Below are positions 19,101 through 27,171 of a stretch of 64,000 bases of DNA, piece by piece. Made by a program: the position numbers and the translations under genes. The stretch is from an uncultured Dyadobacter sp. Its GTDB lineage: Bacteria; Bacteroidota; Bacteroidia; Cytophagales; Spirosomataceae. The first letter of the stretch is position 1. Each line of letters starts with the position of its first letter. The notes under the pieces were generated by a model. That model worked only from the letters and a program-made list of their open reading frames with translations. It searched no databases and was not told where the DNA came from. Location of the stretch: positions 186,001-250,000 of the forward strand of contig NZ_CAMLSE010000004.1 in assembly GCF_946482605.1 (NCBI RefSeq), written 5' to 3'.

Positions 19101-19621
19101 CTGACACCCGGCAGACCATCACCTTTGGCGTCGAACACCCGCCCTTTCACCGAAATGGCGGCGATCTGTGAATCGGTTGCGGGGACCCGCGCCTCTGCCG
19201 GCGCTGGTGTGCCGGGCATGGGCTCTTCCTTTGTCGCCTCTGTGGTCTGCGGCTGTTCGTAGGCTGTTTTCCTGACCTGCTTCTTAATAATCAGGTAGGT
19301 ACCCTTTTTCGATTTTCTGAATTCCAGGTTATTGGGGTTCAGTAATGATTCCAGCCTTTTTTCCAGTTTAGCATTGGCTGTTTCCGGTGAAACGGCGATC
19401 GAAATCCCCTGGACGGTCGATTCTTCGAAGACGATGTTGACCTGGTACTTTTTGCCGAGTTCGAGGAGGGCTTCTTTCAGCTTCTGGGTCTCAGGGCCGT
19501 TCTGACGTTCCGGATGCAGCCGCGAAGGTTGCACAAATGCGACATTTTGTGCAATTGCTCCCCGGCCCATCAGTAGCGCGATCAGCACCAGTCCTGATTT
19601 GGTAAGTAATTGATTGGACAT
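16124..19621 (-). CDS. SusC/RagA TonB-dependent transporter with STN domain
   Basis: A 1165-residue outer-membrane transporter. After the signal peptide (VLIALLMGRGAIAQ), residues ~45-115 form an STN domain (ALLELGKKYQVNIVFEE ... NPNNLEFRKSKKGTYLII), which contacts the FecR anti-sigma factor. Residues ~155-235 form a carboxypeptidase-like repeat (VKGRVFDAKGDGLPGVSIVVKGTNRG). Then comes the TonB box (LEELVVVGYGEQSRKDL), the plug and the beta-barrel, ending FILGLQLGF. The STN domain agrees with the sigma/FecR genes directly upstream, so the transporter likely signals its own ligand. It starts 4 bases after the FecR stop. Confidence 0.95.
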   Translation of the reverse strand: MSNQLLTKSGLVLIALLMGRGAIAQNVAFVQPSRLHPERQNGPETQKLKEALLELGKKYQVNIVFEESTVQGISIAVSPETANAKLEKRLESLLNPNNLEFRKSKKGTYLIIKKQVRKTAYEQPQTTEATKEEPMPGTPAPAEARVPATDSQIAAISVKGRVFDAKGDGLPGVSIVVKGTNRGVTTDASGDYQVTVDDASSALIFSFVGFASQEVTVGNRTTLDIVMTENVNALEELVVVGYGEQSRKDLVGSVGVLSRKNFGDVGVSNTSQLLQGKIAGVQVVNNSGVPGAGAQIVVRGTGSFTSAAPLYVIDGIQSDATMFNSLSPYDIEYISVLKDASSVAIYGAQGANGVVVVTTRLPKTGKPRVTYNGYVGISRPWKQFDMLNAQQYTDLVKEWYTNYGQPLPPRLATPEANITRTDWQKEMFRTAKMSEHHINIGGGTEHVTYSFSTGYTKQESQVVDLNFTRANFRFNLEEFIGKRIKLGQQLNIRYQVSDGNTANILNGLRMPPYISVYDPTNLLGGYGIATSAKDGNDSQNPLIIPNLYDTKNRNLNNYLQLYGELDIIEGLRFRTQFGGTYNFNQNYSYNPTYAGNQLVTQSQISEGYGYNLSYILENYFTYNKQFKNHGLTLTAGNSYRDGYLSRSVNLVGSNFANTEIHQIGVAKTVNFSSGAANSNSRFISYFARVNYNFKEKYILTLTGRRDATSLFSKDNRVGYFPSAGLGWRISDEAFMKNIPFISDLKLRTSWGKTGNSNIAGFSYQSTVWTGSGNSVVYPLGPNETLVNGATVTVPSTPNLKWEETSTIDVGLDATFFHNHFSVSAGYYNRKNKDLLVEVPVALSTGYGGVSGASASQLINAASAFNKGFELTLGYNGTSKDLRYSINVNGAYNKNQVTSLGTQGAVPIIAGAFYSVPAMSRTEVGNPIGAFYGYKYDHVAIDNADIEKYNALARQKTGDPNAVYQAGLLPGDRIFQDVDGDGQVTLTDQTFLGSPIPKLTYGVDVNLNYKNFDFMATLQGVAGIDIINGTKYYLEGVALPFNTKTTVLNRWQKPGDITDIARAGQNYGTAANLRNSSWYVENGAYARVRNVTLGYTIPGAKIKPSTGNIISSLRVYLTAQNLFTFTNYSGYDPEVTGSGSFIFGRGIDTGQVPQPRTFILGLQLGF

Positions 19622-19625
19622 ATGA

Positions 19626-20606
19626 TTAAGGTTTAGGAATAGACAGTTCGATGTGGTCCTCTTTCTGGATGATCTCTATCTGCATCAGTTCGGAAAGGAT
19701 CTGAAGCAGATCGTCCGCTTGCTCGGCTTTGTAGATACCGGCGATCCTGCGCTGCGCCAGTAACGTATCGGGTATACGTACCTGCACATCGAACTGTTCG
19801 CCGATCTGCTGGGCTACGTCCGACAGTAATGTGTTATTGAAATAGAAGGCTTGCTCTTTCCAGGCCGTGTATGGGCGGGTGTCGGCGGGTTCCGTCATTT
19901 TGTAGGAGCCGTTTTGACCGGACACAAAAAGATTCCCGGGCTTCATGTAGACCTGCTTGCCTTCCGGCAGCCCGAGTTTGACTTTCCCTTCTTTGAGGAA
20001 TACTCTTTTTCCGCGTTCCCGCGAGAATGCGACGAATTCGGTCCCCAGGACCTCGATCCGGTAATGGTCTCCCATTCTGACCACGAAGCGGTCGTTATTT
20101 CGGGTGTGAGTGACCCGGAACTCCGCTTCACCGTCCAGAAAAACCTCCCTTTCGCTGCCCAGAAAGCCAAAACGGGGTATCAAAAGTCTGGAATTGGAAT
20201 TCAGCAGCACCTGCGTGCCTTCACTCAGCCGGTAGGTTACCGTTTTGCCCGGAGCCGATTCCAGCGATTGGTAGCGAATCTGTTTTTGAAATGCGATCCC
20301 TATAGCCACCAGTGACACCATGGCTGCTATCCGAAGCCAGCGCCACGTCCGGAGTGGCCTCACCGACGCTGGTTCGTTGTCGTGCAACACAGCTTCGCCG
20401 GCCATCATCGAGCGAAAGCGTTCCAGGGCGATTTCCTTATCGGGTCCAAATTGCGGGTGCTCGCTTTCCCATTCGTCGAGATAACGGTAGAAAAGCTCCT
20501 GATTGGGTTCCTCGCTCAGCCATTCTTCGATCATTTTCCGCTGAATGGACGTTGTTTTCCCCTCAAAAAATTCAAATAGCAATAGTCGGATAACAGATTC
20601 CTTCAT
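19626..20606 (-). CDS. FecR-family anti-sigma factor
   Basis: From ATG at 20606 this gives 326 residues; an upstream start at 20648 would overlap the sigma gene by 34 bases. The cytoplasmic helical domain (~1-85) precedes a single membrane helix (IAAMVSLVAIGIAF). The periplasmic part has the FecR core (PGKTVTYRLSEGTQVLLNSNSRLLIP, FRVTHTRNNDRFVVRMGDHYRIEVLGTEF) and a C-terminal STN-interacting region (FYFNNTLLSDVAQQIGEQFDVQVRIPD). It lies between its sigma factor and the STN-bearing SusC, so it should pass the ligand signal to the sigma factor. Confidence 0.93.
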   Translation of the reverse strand: MKESVIRLLLFEFFEGKTTSIQRKMIEEWLSEEPNQELFYRYLDEWESEHPQFGPDKEIALERFRSMMAGEAVLHDNEPASVRPLRTWRWLRIAAMVSLVAIGIAFQKQIRYQSLESAPGKTVTYRLSEGTQVLLNSNSRLLIPRFGFLGSEREVFLDGEAEFRVTHTRNNDRFVVRMGDHYRIEVLGTEFVAFSRERGKRVFLKEGKVKLGLPEGKQVYMKPGNLFVSGQNGSYKMTEPADTRPYTAWKEQAFYFNNTLLSDVAQQIGEQFDVQVRIPDTLLAQRRIAGIYKAEQADDLLQILSELMQIEIIQKEDHIELSIPKP

Positions 20607-20614
20607 GGTGCGGA

Positions 20615-21268
20615 TTAGCTGAAAATAAGCATAATGAACAATACCCAATGCGCGGACAACTCTTTCCGCAGGCGGCTGAGCGCCCGGCTGACGAGTGCTT
20701 CCACTGCCTTGGCGCTGATCTTCATCTCTTGTGCTATTTCATCGTATTTTTTTCCCTCGACCCGCTTCAGGAGGTAAGCGCGGCGACATTGAGCCGGCAG
20801 CTCGCGGATAATGAGCTCGATTTTCTGATGGAGTTCGGAGTATTGCAGCGCTTCATGCGGACTGGGACTTTCCGAAAGATGGACGGGTTCATCGGCGGAA
20901 TGCTGAAAGCGGACCTGCCATTTGAGGTGATTGTAGGCACGATGACGTACCGATTTGTAGAGGTACGCCCGGTAAGAGGTGGTGACCTGCCGGAAAGTCT
21001 GGTTTTGCCAGAATGCGGTGAAGATCTCGGATACGATGTCTTCCGCCACTTCCCTGGAATGGACAAAGCGGATAGTATGATTGCAGAGATTGACGTAATA
21101 CCGCCGGAAAAGCAGTTCGCAAGCTTTTTCCGGATCTTCGGCAAACTGCCTGCGCAAAAGCCACTCGTCGTCGGGGACGATGGCTTCTGACTTGGCATGG
21201 TCACGACTTTCCGGGCTTTGGCCGGTAAAATCTTCGTCCAGTGGGTTAAGCGGAAAAGCAGTCATCAA
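20615..21268 (-). CDS. ECF RNA polymerase sigma factor
   Basis: A 217-residue ECF sigma-70. Region 2 is seen in ELLFRRYYVNLCNHTIRFVHSREVAEDIVSEIFTAFWQN and region 4 in ELPAQCRRAYLLKRVEGKKYDEIAQEMKISAKAVEALVSRALSRLRKEL. The N-terminal ~35 residues are an unusual extra tail; ATG 21265 is equally possible. It begins the minus-strand unit through FecR, SusC, SusD, DUF4380 and the PQQ dehydrogenase. Such factors in Bacteroidota usually activate their linked SusCD genes. Confidence 0.92.
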   Translation of the reverse strand: MMTAFPLNPLDEDFTGQSPESRDHAKSEAIVPDDEWLLRRQFAEDPEKACELLFRRYYVNLCNHTIRFVHSREVAEDIVSEIFTAFWQNQTFRQVTTSYRAYLYKSVRHRAYNHLKWQVRFQHSADEPVHLSESPSPHEALQYSELHQKIELIIRELPAQCRRAYLLKRVEGKKYDEIAQEMKISAKAVEALVSRALSRLRKELSAHWVLFIMLIFS

Positions 21269-21430
21269 TCGGATGTCAAAAGGGCTGGCTTACAATTACA
21301 CCCGCCAGACAATTAAAGACTACTTTTCCCTATGTTGCGAATAAAAAAATTATTAATCTTCTCAATGCAGAATATAATAGCACGAAAAAAGACAAATGCG
21401 AAATATTTAAATAACCGGGGAAGGCTGCTG

Positions 21431-22255
21431 CTAATGGCAACAATTGCCCGAATCGCCTTTGAAATCCTCATATTTGTCATGATGGCGCATCCAGTCCATA
21501 ATACCGTCTTCATTGCGGCCTTTGGGGGTTAGGTCCAGGTAGTTGTGAGCGCCGATCAGGATATCTCCGCCGCGACCATAACTGGAATAAGTGTGGAAAA
21601 TATTTCCTGCCGAGTCTTTGTAAAAAACACTGGTTCCCGGCGACTCAGTACCTTCGTCATGTTTGGAATATTCGTAGTTATAGTAGATCGTCCCGTTCTT
21701 TAATTGCTCGTCGGTGAACGAAACGAAGTAGTCGTAATTGAAATCGCTTCCATAGGACGAAACCCAGTTGAATTTCCAGTCCATGCGTTTTTTGAATGCC
21801 AGTAATTTGGCTAATGGGGCGCGGGATACCACTACCACCGATACGTCGTGGTGTTTCAGGTGCAGGTTGGCGCCATCGATATGATCGGCCAGGAAGGAGC
21901 AGCCCGGGCAGCCTTCTTCCCATTCAGGGGCAAACATGAAATGGTAAATGAGCAGCTGACTTTTTCCATGAAAGAGGTCTGACAACCAGAGCTTCCCATC
22001 CGGGCCCTCGAATGCGTATGACTTGTCGACCTGCACCCAGGGCAGATTGCGGCGTTGTCTGCTGAGCTCGTCATTGAGATAAGTGAGTTCCTTTTCTTTT
22101 TTGAGGAGTTCCTTGCGTGCCTTGATCCAGTCTTCCTGAGATACGACGCGATGATCTGCGAGGTTTTCCTCCAATGTACCAGTCAATGTGTCCGGTTGTT
22201 TTTCCATGGTAGTCAAAGGTTTTTGATTTATACAAAGCTCTTCATTCTCTTCCAT
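21431..22255 (-). CDS. DUF899 thioredoxin-like protein
   Basis: A 274-residue cytoplasmic protein. DUF899 features are clear: VVSQEDWIKARKELLKKEKELT, LPWVQVDKSYAFEGPDGKLWLSDLF, LIYHFMFAPEWEEGCPGCSFLAD (CPGC redox-like motif) and the end motif YLDLTPKGRNEDG. It is unknown whether members are oxidoreductases. An in-frame ATG at 22207 would drop the first 16 residues. It ends with a CCH tail. It is a single gene, convergent with nothing and separated from the sigma gene by AT-rich DNA. Confidence 0.85.
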   Translation of the reverse strand: MEENEELCINQKPLTTMEKQPDTLTGTLEENLADHRVVSQEDWIKARKELLKKEKELTYLNDELSRQRRNLPWVQVDKSYAFEGPDGKLWLSDLFHGKSQLLIYHFMFAPEWEEGCPGCSFLADHIDGANLHLKHHDVSVVVVSRAPLAKLLAFKKRMDWKFNWVSSYGSDFNYDYFVSFTDEQLKNGTIYYNYEYSKHDEGTESPGTSVFYKDSAGNIFHTYSSYGRGGDILIGAHNYLDLTPKGRNEDGIMDWMRHHDKYEDFKGDSGNCCH

Positions 22256-22414
22256 AAAGAGCGTGTGTAAAAACGTCTATTTTGGGGGGTGTTTAAGACA
22301 AAATCCAAAGCATGCCGGATACTACGGTGCTGATCGCAGCTGCGTTGCTGGCACGGTTCTTGGTACAAAAGTGCCTATCGTTGAAATCATTCATCAACCA
22401 AATAGATCATCGTT

Positions 22415-22978
22415 ATGAAAGCTTTGAAATTGAATATCATCGCATTAGCGCTTTTGGGGTCGGCTGCGGCCATCGCGCAAACGTCAACACCCGCAACGTC
22501 GACAACCCCTGCGCCGACTACCACGCAGCCGTCGACCTATCCGGGGAATACCACCCAACCGAAAACGGTTCCGGGCAGCACAGTGCAGCCATCGACATTA
22601 CCGGGTGCCACCAAACCGGGCAGCACTACTACCCAGCCGTCATCGACGACCGTTCCGGGAAGTACCGTTCAGCCCTCCACCGTACCACAGAGTACCGTGC
22701 CGTCCAGCACCAGCACGCCTCGCAGTACAACGACGCCAAATAACTCCACGGTACCATCTACAACTGTACCGGTAACTCCGACGGATCCTAATTCGGTACC
22801 CAGAACAACCGTTCCAGGCTCGACGCAACCCAGTACAGTGCCTGGCAGCAGTAACGTGCCGAGAAGTAATATTCCGGGAAGTACGACGTCACCTACCGCG
22901 GTCCCGCAAAGTACTACCGTACCTTCGTCCACTGTGCCTGGCAGCGCTACGACTCCGACCACCATTCCACAGAAATAA
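22415..22978 (+). CDS. Ser/Thr/Pro-rich repetitive secreted protein
   Basis: A 187-residue protein with a signal peptide (NIIALALLGSAAAIAQ) followed by an almost pure Ser/Thr/Pro/Val/Gln region. Short repeats of the type [P/G]STVP, TTVPGSTQPS and TTQPS recur throughout. There are no Cys, Trp or Tyr-rich parts beyond one Tyr, and only one Asp, so the D-S/T Bacteroidota O-glycosylation motif is not frequent. It is probably a disordered, mucin-like spacer or surface protein. Function unknown. A strong terminator follows the stop. Confidence 0.65.
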   Translation: MKALKLNIIALALLGSAAAIAQTSTPATSTTPAPTTTQPSTYPGNTTQPKTVPGSTVQPSTLPGATKPGSTTTQPSSTTVPGSTVQPSTVPQSTVPSSTSTPRSTTTPNNSTVPSTTVPVTPTDPNSVPRTTVPGSTQPSTVPGSSNVPRSNIPGSTTSPTAVPQSTTVPSSTVPGSATTPTTIPQK

Positions 22979-22997
22979 GGCATAACGGAATCTGTTA

Positions 22998-23033
22998 AAC
23001 GGCCTGCCGGATGTTCGCTTCCGGCAGGCCGTT
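22998..23033 (+). terminator. Strong hairpin, possibly bidirectional
   Basis: AACGGCCTGCCGG pairs with CCGGCAGGCCGTT (13 bp) around a 10-base loop, then GTAGTTTT. It ends the Ser/Thr/Pro-rich gene and could also end the small minus-strand ORF at 23040-23105. Confidence 0.8.
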
Positions 23034-23039
23034 GTAGTT

Positions 23040-23105
23040 TTAGGCCAGCAGATAGGCCAGAGAAGCCGATGCGTAGGCAAGGACAAAGGTTTCCTCAGCT
23101 GGCAT
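23040..23105 (-). CDS. Possible 21-residue micro-ORF
   Basis: ATG at 23105 begins MPAEETFVLAYASASLAYLLA and ends at TAA just before the hairpin at 22998-23033. The Ala/Leu/Tyr-rich part looks like a membrane helix. Its start codon lies in one arm of an inverted repeat whose other arm holds the start of the gene at 23145. It may be a chance ORF. Confidence 0.25.
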   Translation of the reverse strand: MPAEETFVLAYASASLAYLLA

Positions 23106-23154
23106 AGTTTTGAAGATGTTGAGACCAAACCAAATTACCAAACTATGCCAACTG
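23096..23154. repeat. Inverted repeat around two divergent start codons
   Basis: The right arm CAAACTATGCCAACTG (23139-23154) matches the reverse complement of the left arm (23096-23112) with one change and one extra base. Each arm contains an ATGCCA start. It may be a shared operator, a hairpin or a duplicated start region. Confidence 0.5.
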
Positions 23155-23339
23155 TTAAAAACCAGAATGCGGAAGGGAAACTGGAAGCGGGAGTCGTGTT
23201 GTCGGTATCCGGAGCTGCATCGGAGAACGATGCTGTTTTGGCCATCGAAAATTACCTGCGGGTTAATCAGGCTGAGTATTTTGAACTGGCCGTGCCGAAG
23301 AAGAGCGGGGACGACACGTATGAGATCAGGCTGGGATAG
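23145..23339 (+). CDS. Small hypothetical protein
   Basis: A 64-residue soluble protein starting at ATG 23145. The sequence alternates helix- and strand-like parts: KLEAGVVLSVSGAASENDAVLAIENYL followed by EYFELAVPKKSGDDTYEIRLG. This pattern is compact and codon use looks coding, but I recognise no family. The start lies in an inverted repeat. It converges on the gene at 23349-23738 with only ten bases between stops. Confidence 0.55.
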   Translation: MPTVKNQNAEGKLEAGVVLSVSGAASENDAVLAIENYLRVNQAEYFELAVPKKSGDDTYEIRLG

Positions 23340-23348
23340 GCTCGCCTG

Positions 23349-23738
23349 TTAGCGGGCTGTCTTGCCATCTTCCTTAAAGGTTGTCTCATTTTGTTCCTTT
23401 TCCTGGTCCATTGTGTCAAACTCCATGGCAGGGTTAAACCAGTTATTGCCTGCGGTGTCAGCAATGGCAATAACTTTGCCGTTATTGATTTCAACAAGTA
23501 CCTTGGAGCTTTTCAGAAGTTCCCAGCTGTCGACGTTACATACCTGCATGCACCTGTAAAGAAATCTCCCCAGGTAAGGAGCGTCGCACGAGTTGCCGCC
23601 GTGTATGCCTGAAAGAAATACATCGTGTCCACCAAACGTGTAATTTACTCCTTTCAGATTGAGTTCGAGTTCGGCTGTCACATATAGCTGACGGTGGATG
23701 TATATATGAACCGCCTTGATAGTTCCGATTTCCATCAT
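23349..23738 (-). CDS. Hypothetical protein
   Basis: A 129-residue protein without a signal peptide (start 23738; the next codon is also Met). It has a beta-rich N-terminal part (AVHIYIHRQLYVTAELELNLKGVNYTFGGHDVFLSGIHGG) and then ELLKSSKVLVEINNGKVIAIADT. Four Cys residues fall in residues ~52-67 (CDAPYLGRFLYRCMQVCNVDSW region). The end is charged (DQEKEQNETTFKEDGK). No family recognised. Metal or disulfide binding by the Cys residues is possible, not shown. Confidence 0.55.
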   Translation of the reverse strand: MMEIGTIKAVHIYIHRQLYVTAELELNLKGVNYTFGGHDVFLSGIHGGNSCDAPYLGRFLYRCMQVCNVDSWELLKSSKVLVEINNGKVIAIADTAGNNWFNPAMEFDTMDQEKEQNETTFKEDGKTAR

Positions 23739-24058
23739 GTGAGTCGCTTGATTCAGGACATATGGGCAAAAAAAATGATGCCTGGGACGTCCTGTTCATG
23801 ATTTTTTAACGTTGATTGTCTCAAACAGACTGTATGAACGGCAATATATACGTTGCGGGTTAAAAATGTAGTATTAATATTACTAAATTTTAGGACTTAC
23901 CTCTTTATTTCAAATGTTAATGTAGAGTTTTTCAACATTTTGGACACATTTTCCAGCCAGATTATCTTTTTTATGATTTTAAAGGAGAAATGGAGTATAA
24001 CGCACTGGTAGCTAACATCTTTAAGTAACTATCAGACAACCGTTGATTCAATCCCGAT
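23739..24058. other. Gene-free AT-rich stretch
   Basis: About 320 bases separate divergent genes. It holds a weak inverted repeat (TAGTA...TACTA at 23869-23885) and T-rich blocks that could be promoters. I see no RNA gene, mobile element or convincing small ORF. Confidence 0.45.
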
Positions 24059-24775
24059 ATGATCATGAAAATGCTGCTCCTGCCCCTAATGCTCATGAAT
24101 ACCCCGGGCGATTTGCCTGGCCCGCATTGCAATACGGAAATCATTGAAGCGGACCATCCGCAAACCTCGCTAAGGTCGTCTCAGATTTACCGATACCCTG
24201 AATTTATCAATGGAACGGTGTATTTCGCCAACGGTACGAAAAGACCGGCGAAGTTGAACTACAATTACCAGCATGGGCAGGTCCAGTTTATTGGCCCGCT
24301 CGCCGACACGTTGCTGGTGACAGGGAAGGCATATATCGATCGCGTGGAGATGGAGGGGAAGGTCTTTTTCTTGTCGGATGCCCACGGTGATATGGAAGCG
24401 ATAGAGAGGTTCGGGAATGTTTACCTGGGCGAACGAATGCAGCCCGAAGCGATCGGTACCAAACTCAGTCATTCCGGACAGCGTTTTTCCGCTTCGAACG
24501 GGAGTACCTCTTCCAGTCTTTTGGTAAGCAACCAGGGCGGACATTTTCAATGGGAAAACAACGCAACGGGGCAATCCTGGTCGGTACGGGCATCCTACTT
24601 CCTGATAGATCGTAACCGGGTCTACCGCACAGCCACACGGCGGAATTTTCTGACCGTTTATGGTCGTCACAAACGGGAGGTAAATCGTTTTCTTCGCGAC
24701 AATAAGGTCAATTTCAAGAATGCTGCGGATTTGCGGAAGCTACTTATTTTTTGCGAAGGACTGGCCAGTTTTTAG
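24059..24775 (+). CDS. Hypothetical exported protein
   Basis: A 238-residue protein with a short hydrophobic N-terminus (KMLLLPLMLM) that may act as a signal peptide. The pattern YPEFINGTVYFANGTKRPAKLNYNYQHGQVQFI is common in Bacteroidota proteins of unknown function, as is the end DNKVNFKNAADLRKLLIFCEGL. The middle is beta-rich. It has no lipobox or T9SS tail. A second Met at 24065 is an alternative start. It stands alone before the M1 peptidase gene. Confidence 0.6.
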   Translation: MIMKMLLLPLMLMNTPGDLPGPHCNTEIIEADHPQTSLRSSQIYRYPEFINGTVYFANGTKRPAKLNYNYQHGQVQFIGPLADTLLVTGKAYIDRVEMEGKVFFLSDAHGDMEAIERFGNVYLGERMQPEAIGTKLSHSGQRFSASNGSTSSSLLVSNQGGHFQWENNATGQSWSVRASYFLIDRNRVYRTATRRNFLTVYGRHKREVNRFLRDNKVNFKNAADLRKLLIFCEGLASF

Positions 24776-24857
24776 TCATTACAGACCGTTGGATCATTCG
24801 CACGGAAATAGATCTGTAATTGCTTGGGATTGGTTAAGTTAGCAGGATTGAAATCAC

Positions 24858-27113
24858 ATGCTTAACCAGCCCGACCGCAAGATGAAGAGATATTTGTTAC
24901 CTGCGCTGCTGATTATTTTTGCCAAAGCGTTCGCACAAGACCCCGTTCCGGTTTTTCACGATCCGGGAATCTCGCAGATGGAGAGCCGTGCAAGCGGTCT
25001 GCGGCTGAACAAAACGGAGGCTGCATTGCGGAGCTTGGCCTCCGGTAATTTTGACGTCAAGTATTATAGATGCGAGTGGGAAGTGGATCCGGCCGTCAGG
25101 TACATCAAAGGGGTGGTTACGCCCCACTTTGTAATGAGCGCTGCGGGTAACACCATTGCACTCGACTTTACGAATGACCTTTCTGTATCGTCGGTACGGC
25201 AACATGGAGCGCCGTTGTTGTTTACACAGGCATCGAATGCATTAACGATCACCCTGCAGGGACCGCTGGCGGCAGGCACCAAAGATTCCGTAACCATTAC
25301 GTACGAAGGCGTGCCGCCTGTTGCGGGCGGGGCATTCGTGGCGGCTACGCACGGACCGGGAGCGACGCCGGTGATCTGGACGTTAAGCGAACCCTACGGG
25401 AGTCGTGATTGGTGGCCGTGCAAGAATGGGCTCGACGATAAGGCCGATTCTATCGACATTTATGTAACCCACCCCACTACCTACAAAGCGGCCTCCAATG
25501 GCCTGCTGCAAAGTGAAACCCCGGTAACAGGGGCTAAAACGCGAACGTATTGGAAGCACCGGTATGCCATTGCCAGCTATCTGGTTGCTTTTGCTGTCAC
25601 CAATTACAGCACATTCGATCATAACGTAGTCATAGGAGGAACCACGGTGCCTTTCAAAACTTATTGCTATCCCGAAAGCCAGGCTCTGTTTCAGTCTGGT
25701 GCGCAGAACACCCTCGATGGCATGGTGCTGTTCAGTAACCTGTTTGGCGATTACCCGTTCAAGAAGGAGAAGTATAGTCATGTGCAATTTGGATGGGGTG
25801 GTGGAATGGAGCATCAGACCTGTTCATTTATGGTCAATGTGCAGGAAAATCTGGTGGCGCACGAGTTGGCGCATCAGTGGTTTGGCGACAAGGTCACCTG
25901 CGCGAGCTGGGAGGACATATGGCTGAATGAGGGCTTTGCAACCCATTTGTCGAGCATTTACATGGAAACCAAATACCCGGCCGTCACAAAGAACAACCGG
26001 AGCAACGAGATCAACAATATAACATCCCAGCCGGGAGGGTCGGTATGGGTGGATAACGTCAACGATGTCAACCGCATTTTCAGCAACCGGCTCAGCTATC
26101 TGAAAGGCTCCCACTTGCTTTACATGCTGCGCTGGATCCTGGGCGACGCTACGTTTTTCGCGGCCATTAAAAACTATATCAACGATCCCTCCCTGGCTTA
26201 CGGTTTTGTTACGACGGCCAATCTGAAAGCACATTTGGAAACAGCCAGCGGGAAAGACCTTACCTATTTCTTCAACCAATGGTTCACCGGACAAGGCCAT
26301 CCGTCCTATCAGGTGGAATGGCATCCGTCCGGAAATTCGGTGCAGGTGAAACTGAACCAGACGCAGTCACATGCCTCTGTCGGATTTTTCCAGTTGCCGG
26401 TGCCACTGCTGTTCCGCAATGCCGGGACCAACCAGCAGAAGCTCGTGGTGCTGAACAACACCTACAACGGGGAGTTGTTCTTCGATAACCTGGGTTTCGA
26501 AGCGACGGAAGTGTATTTCGATCCCGACTCCTGGCTGATCGCCCGGAATAACACGCTGACGAAAACATCGGACCCCCTGCCGGTCGTATTCAGTATGTTC
26601 AATGCACGCTGTGCCGATGGTGTGGTGCGGCTGAGCTGGGAAACTTCGGAGGAGCTTAATGCCGGCTATTTCGAGGTCCAGAAAAGCAGCGACGCTATTA
26701 CATGGCGGACATTGGGAGAGATAGATGCGGCAGGGAATTCGACGCAATCCAACCAATACACATTCGCGGATCCGGAGCCAGGCACTGCGAAAAGCTACTA
26801 CCGGGTTGTCGAGCATGATGTTGAGGGCAAAACACAGGTAACCCGCATTGTATCGTCCGCATGCGGGGCGGAGTATCATGAACTTACGGTGTACCCAAAT
26901 CCCGTCGGGGAATATCTTCACCTGCGTGTGCCGCGAGGGAGCCGGGATCTGACCAGATTTTTTATTTACGATACCAAAGGCGGCCAAATGCTTCTGAAGC
27001 AGTCACCGGCGGCAGGGGAAGAAGTACAGCTCGATGTAAGGCACCTGAAGCCCGGACTTTATTTTCTGACACCGGATCCGGGAGAAACTACCTTCAAGTT
27101 CATCAAAGAGTAA
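24858..27113 (+). CDS. M1-family metallopeptidase with T9SS sorting domain
   Basis: A 751-residue secreted aminopeptidase-type enzyme. The signal peptide is MKRYLLPALLIIFAKAFAQ; ATG 24882 starts exactly there and is an alternative to 24858. The zinc ligands are His335, His339 and Glu358 in HELAHQWFGDKVTCASWEDIWLNEGF. The exopeptidase motif is GGMEHQ near residue 316, in place of the usual GAMEN. Residues ~575-665 are an FN3-like module (LSWETSEELNAGYFEVQKS) and ~675-751 a T9SS type A sorting domain (VYPNPVGEYLHL ... LKPGLYFLTPD). It probably trims peptides outside the cell. The next gene is another T9SS cargo. Confidence 0.93.
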   Translation: MLNQPDRKMKRYLLPALLIIFAKAFAQDPVPVFHDPGISQMESRASGLRLNKTEAALRSLASGNFDVKYYRCEWEVDPAVRYIKGVVTPHFVMSAAGNTIALDFTNDLSVSSVRQHGAPLLFTQASNALTITLQGPLAAGTKDSVTITYEGVPPVAGGAFVAATHGPGATPVIWTLSEPYGSRDWWPCKNGLDDKADSIDIYVTHPTTYKAASNGLLQSETPVTGAKTRTYWKHRYAIASYLVAFAVTNYSTFDHNVVIGGTTVPFKTYCYPESQALFQSGAQNTLDGMVLFSNLFGDYPFKKEKYSHVQFGWGGGMEHQTCSFMVNVQENLVAHELAHQWFGDKVTCASWEDIWLNEGFATHLSSIYMETKYPAVTKNNRSNEINNITSQPGGSVWVDNVNDVNRIFSNRLSYLKGSHLLYMLRWILGDATFFAAIKNYINDPSLAYGFVTTANLKAHLETASGKDLTYFFNQWFTGQGHPSYQVEWHPSGNSVQVKLNQTQSHASVGFFQLPVPLLFRNAGTNQQKLVVLNNTYNGELFFDNLGFEATEVYFDPDSWLIARNNTLTKTSDPLPVVFSMFNARCADGVVRLSWETSEELNAGYFEVQKSSDAITWRTLGEIDAAGNSTQSNQYTFADPEPGTAKSYYRVVEHDVEGKTQVTRIVSSACGAEYHELTVYPNPVGEYLHLRVPRGSRDLTRFFIYDTKGGQMLLKQSPAAGEEVQLDVRHLKPGLYFLTPDPGETTFKFIKE

Positions 27114-27171
27114 AAGGCTACCTGAGCGCAGCAACCAGTTTTTTTTCAAGCACACTATTTTGAAATTTGAT

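Noticed and set aside
22669..22983. A repetitive 104-codon minus-strand frame opposite the Ser/Thr/Pro-rich gene
   Set aside because: The repeats are the antisense of the STVP repeats; the plus strand has the signal peptide and a terminator.
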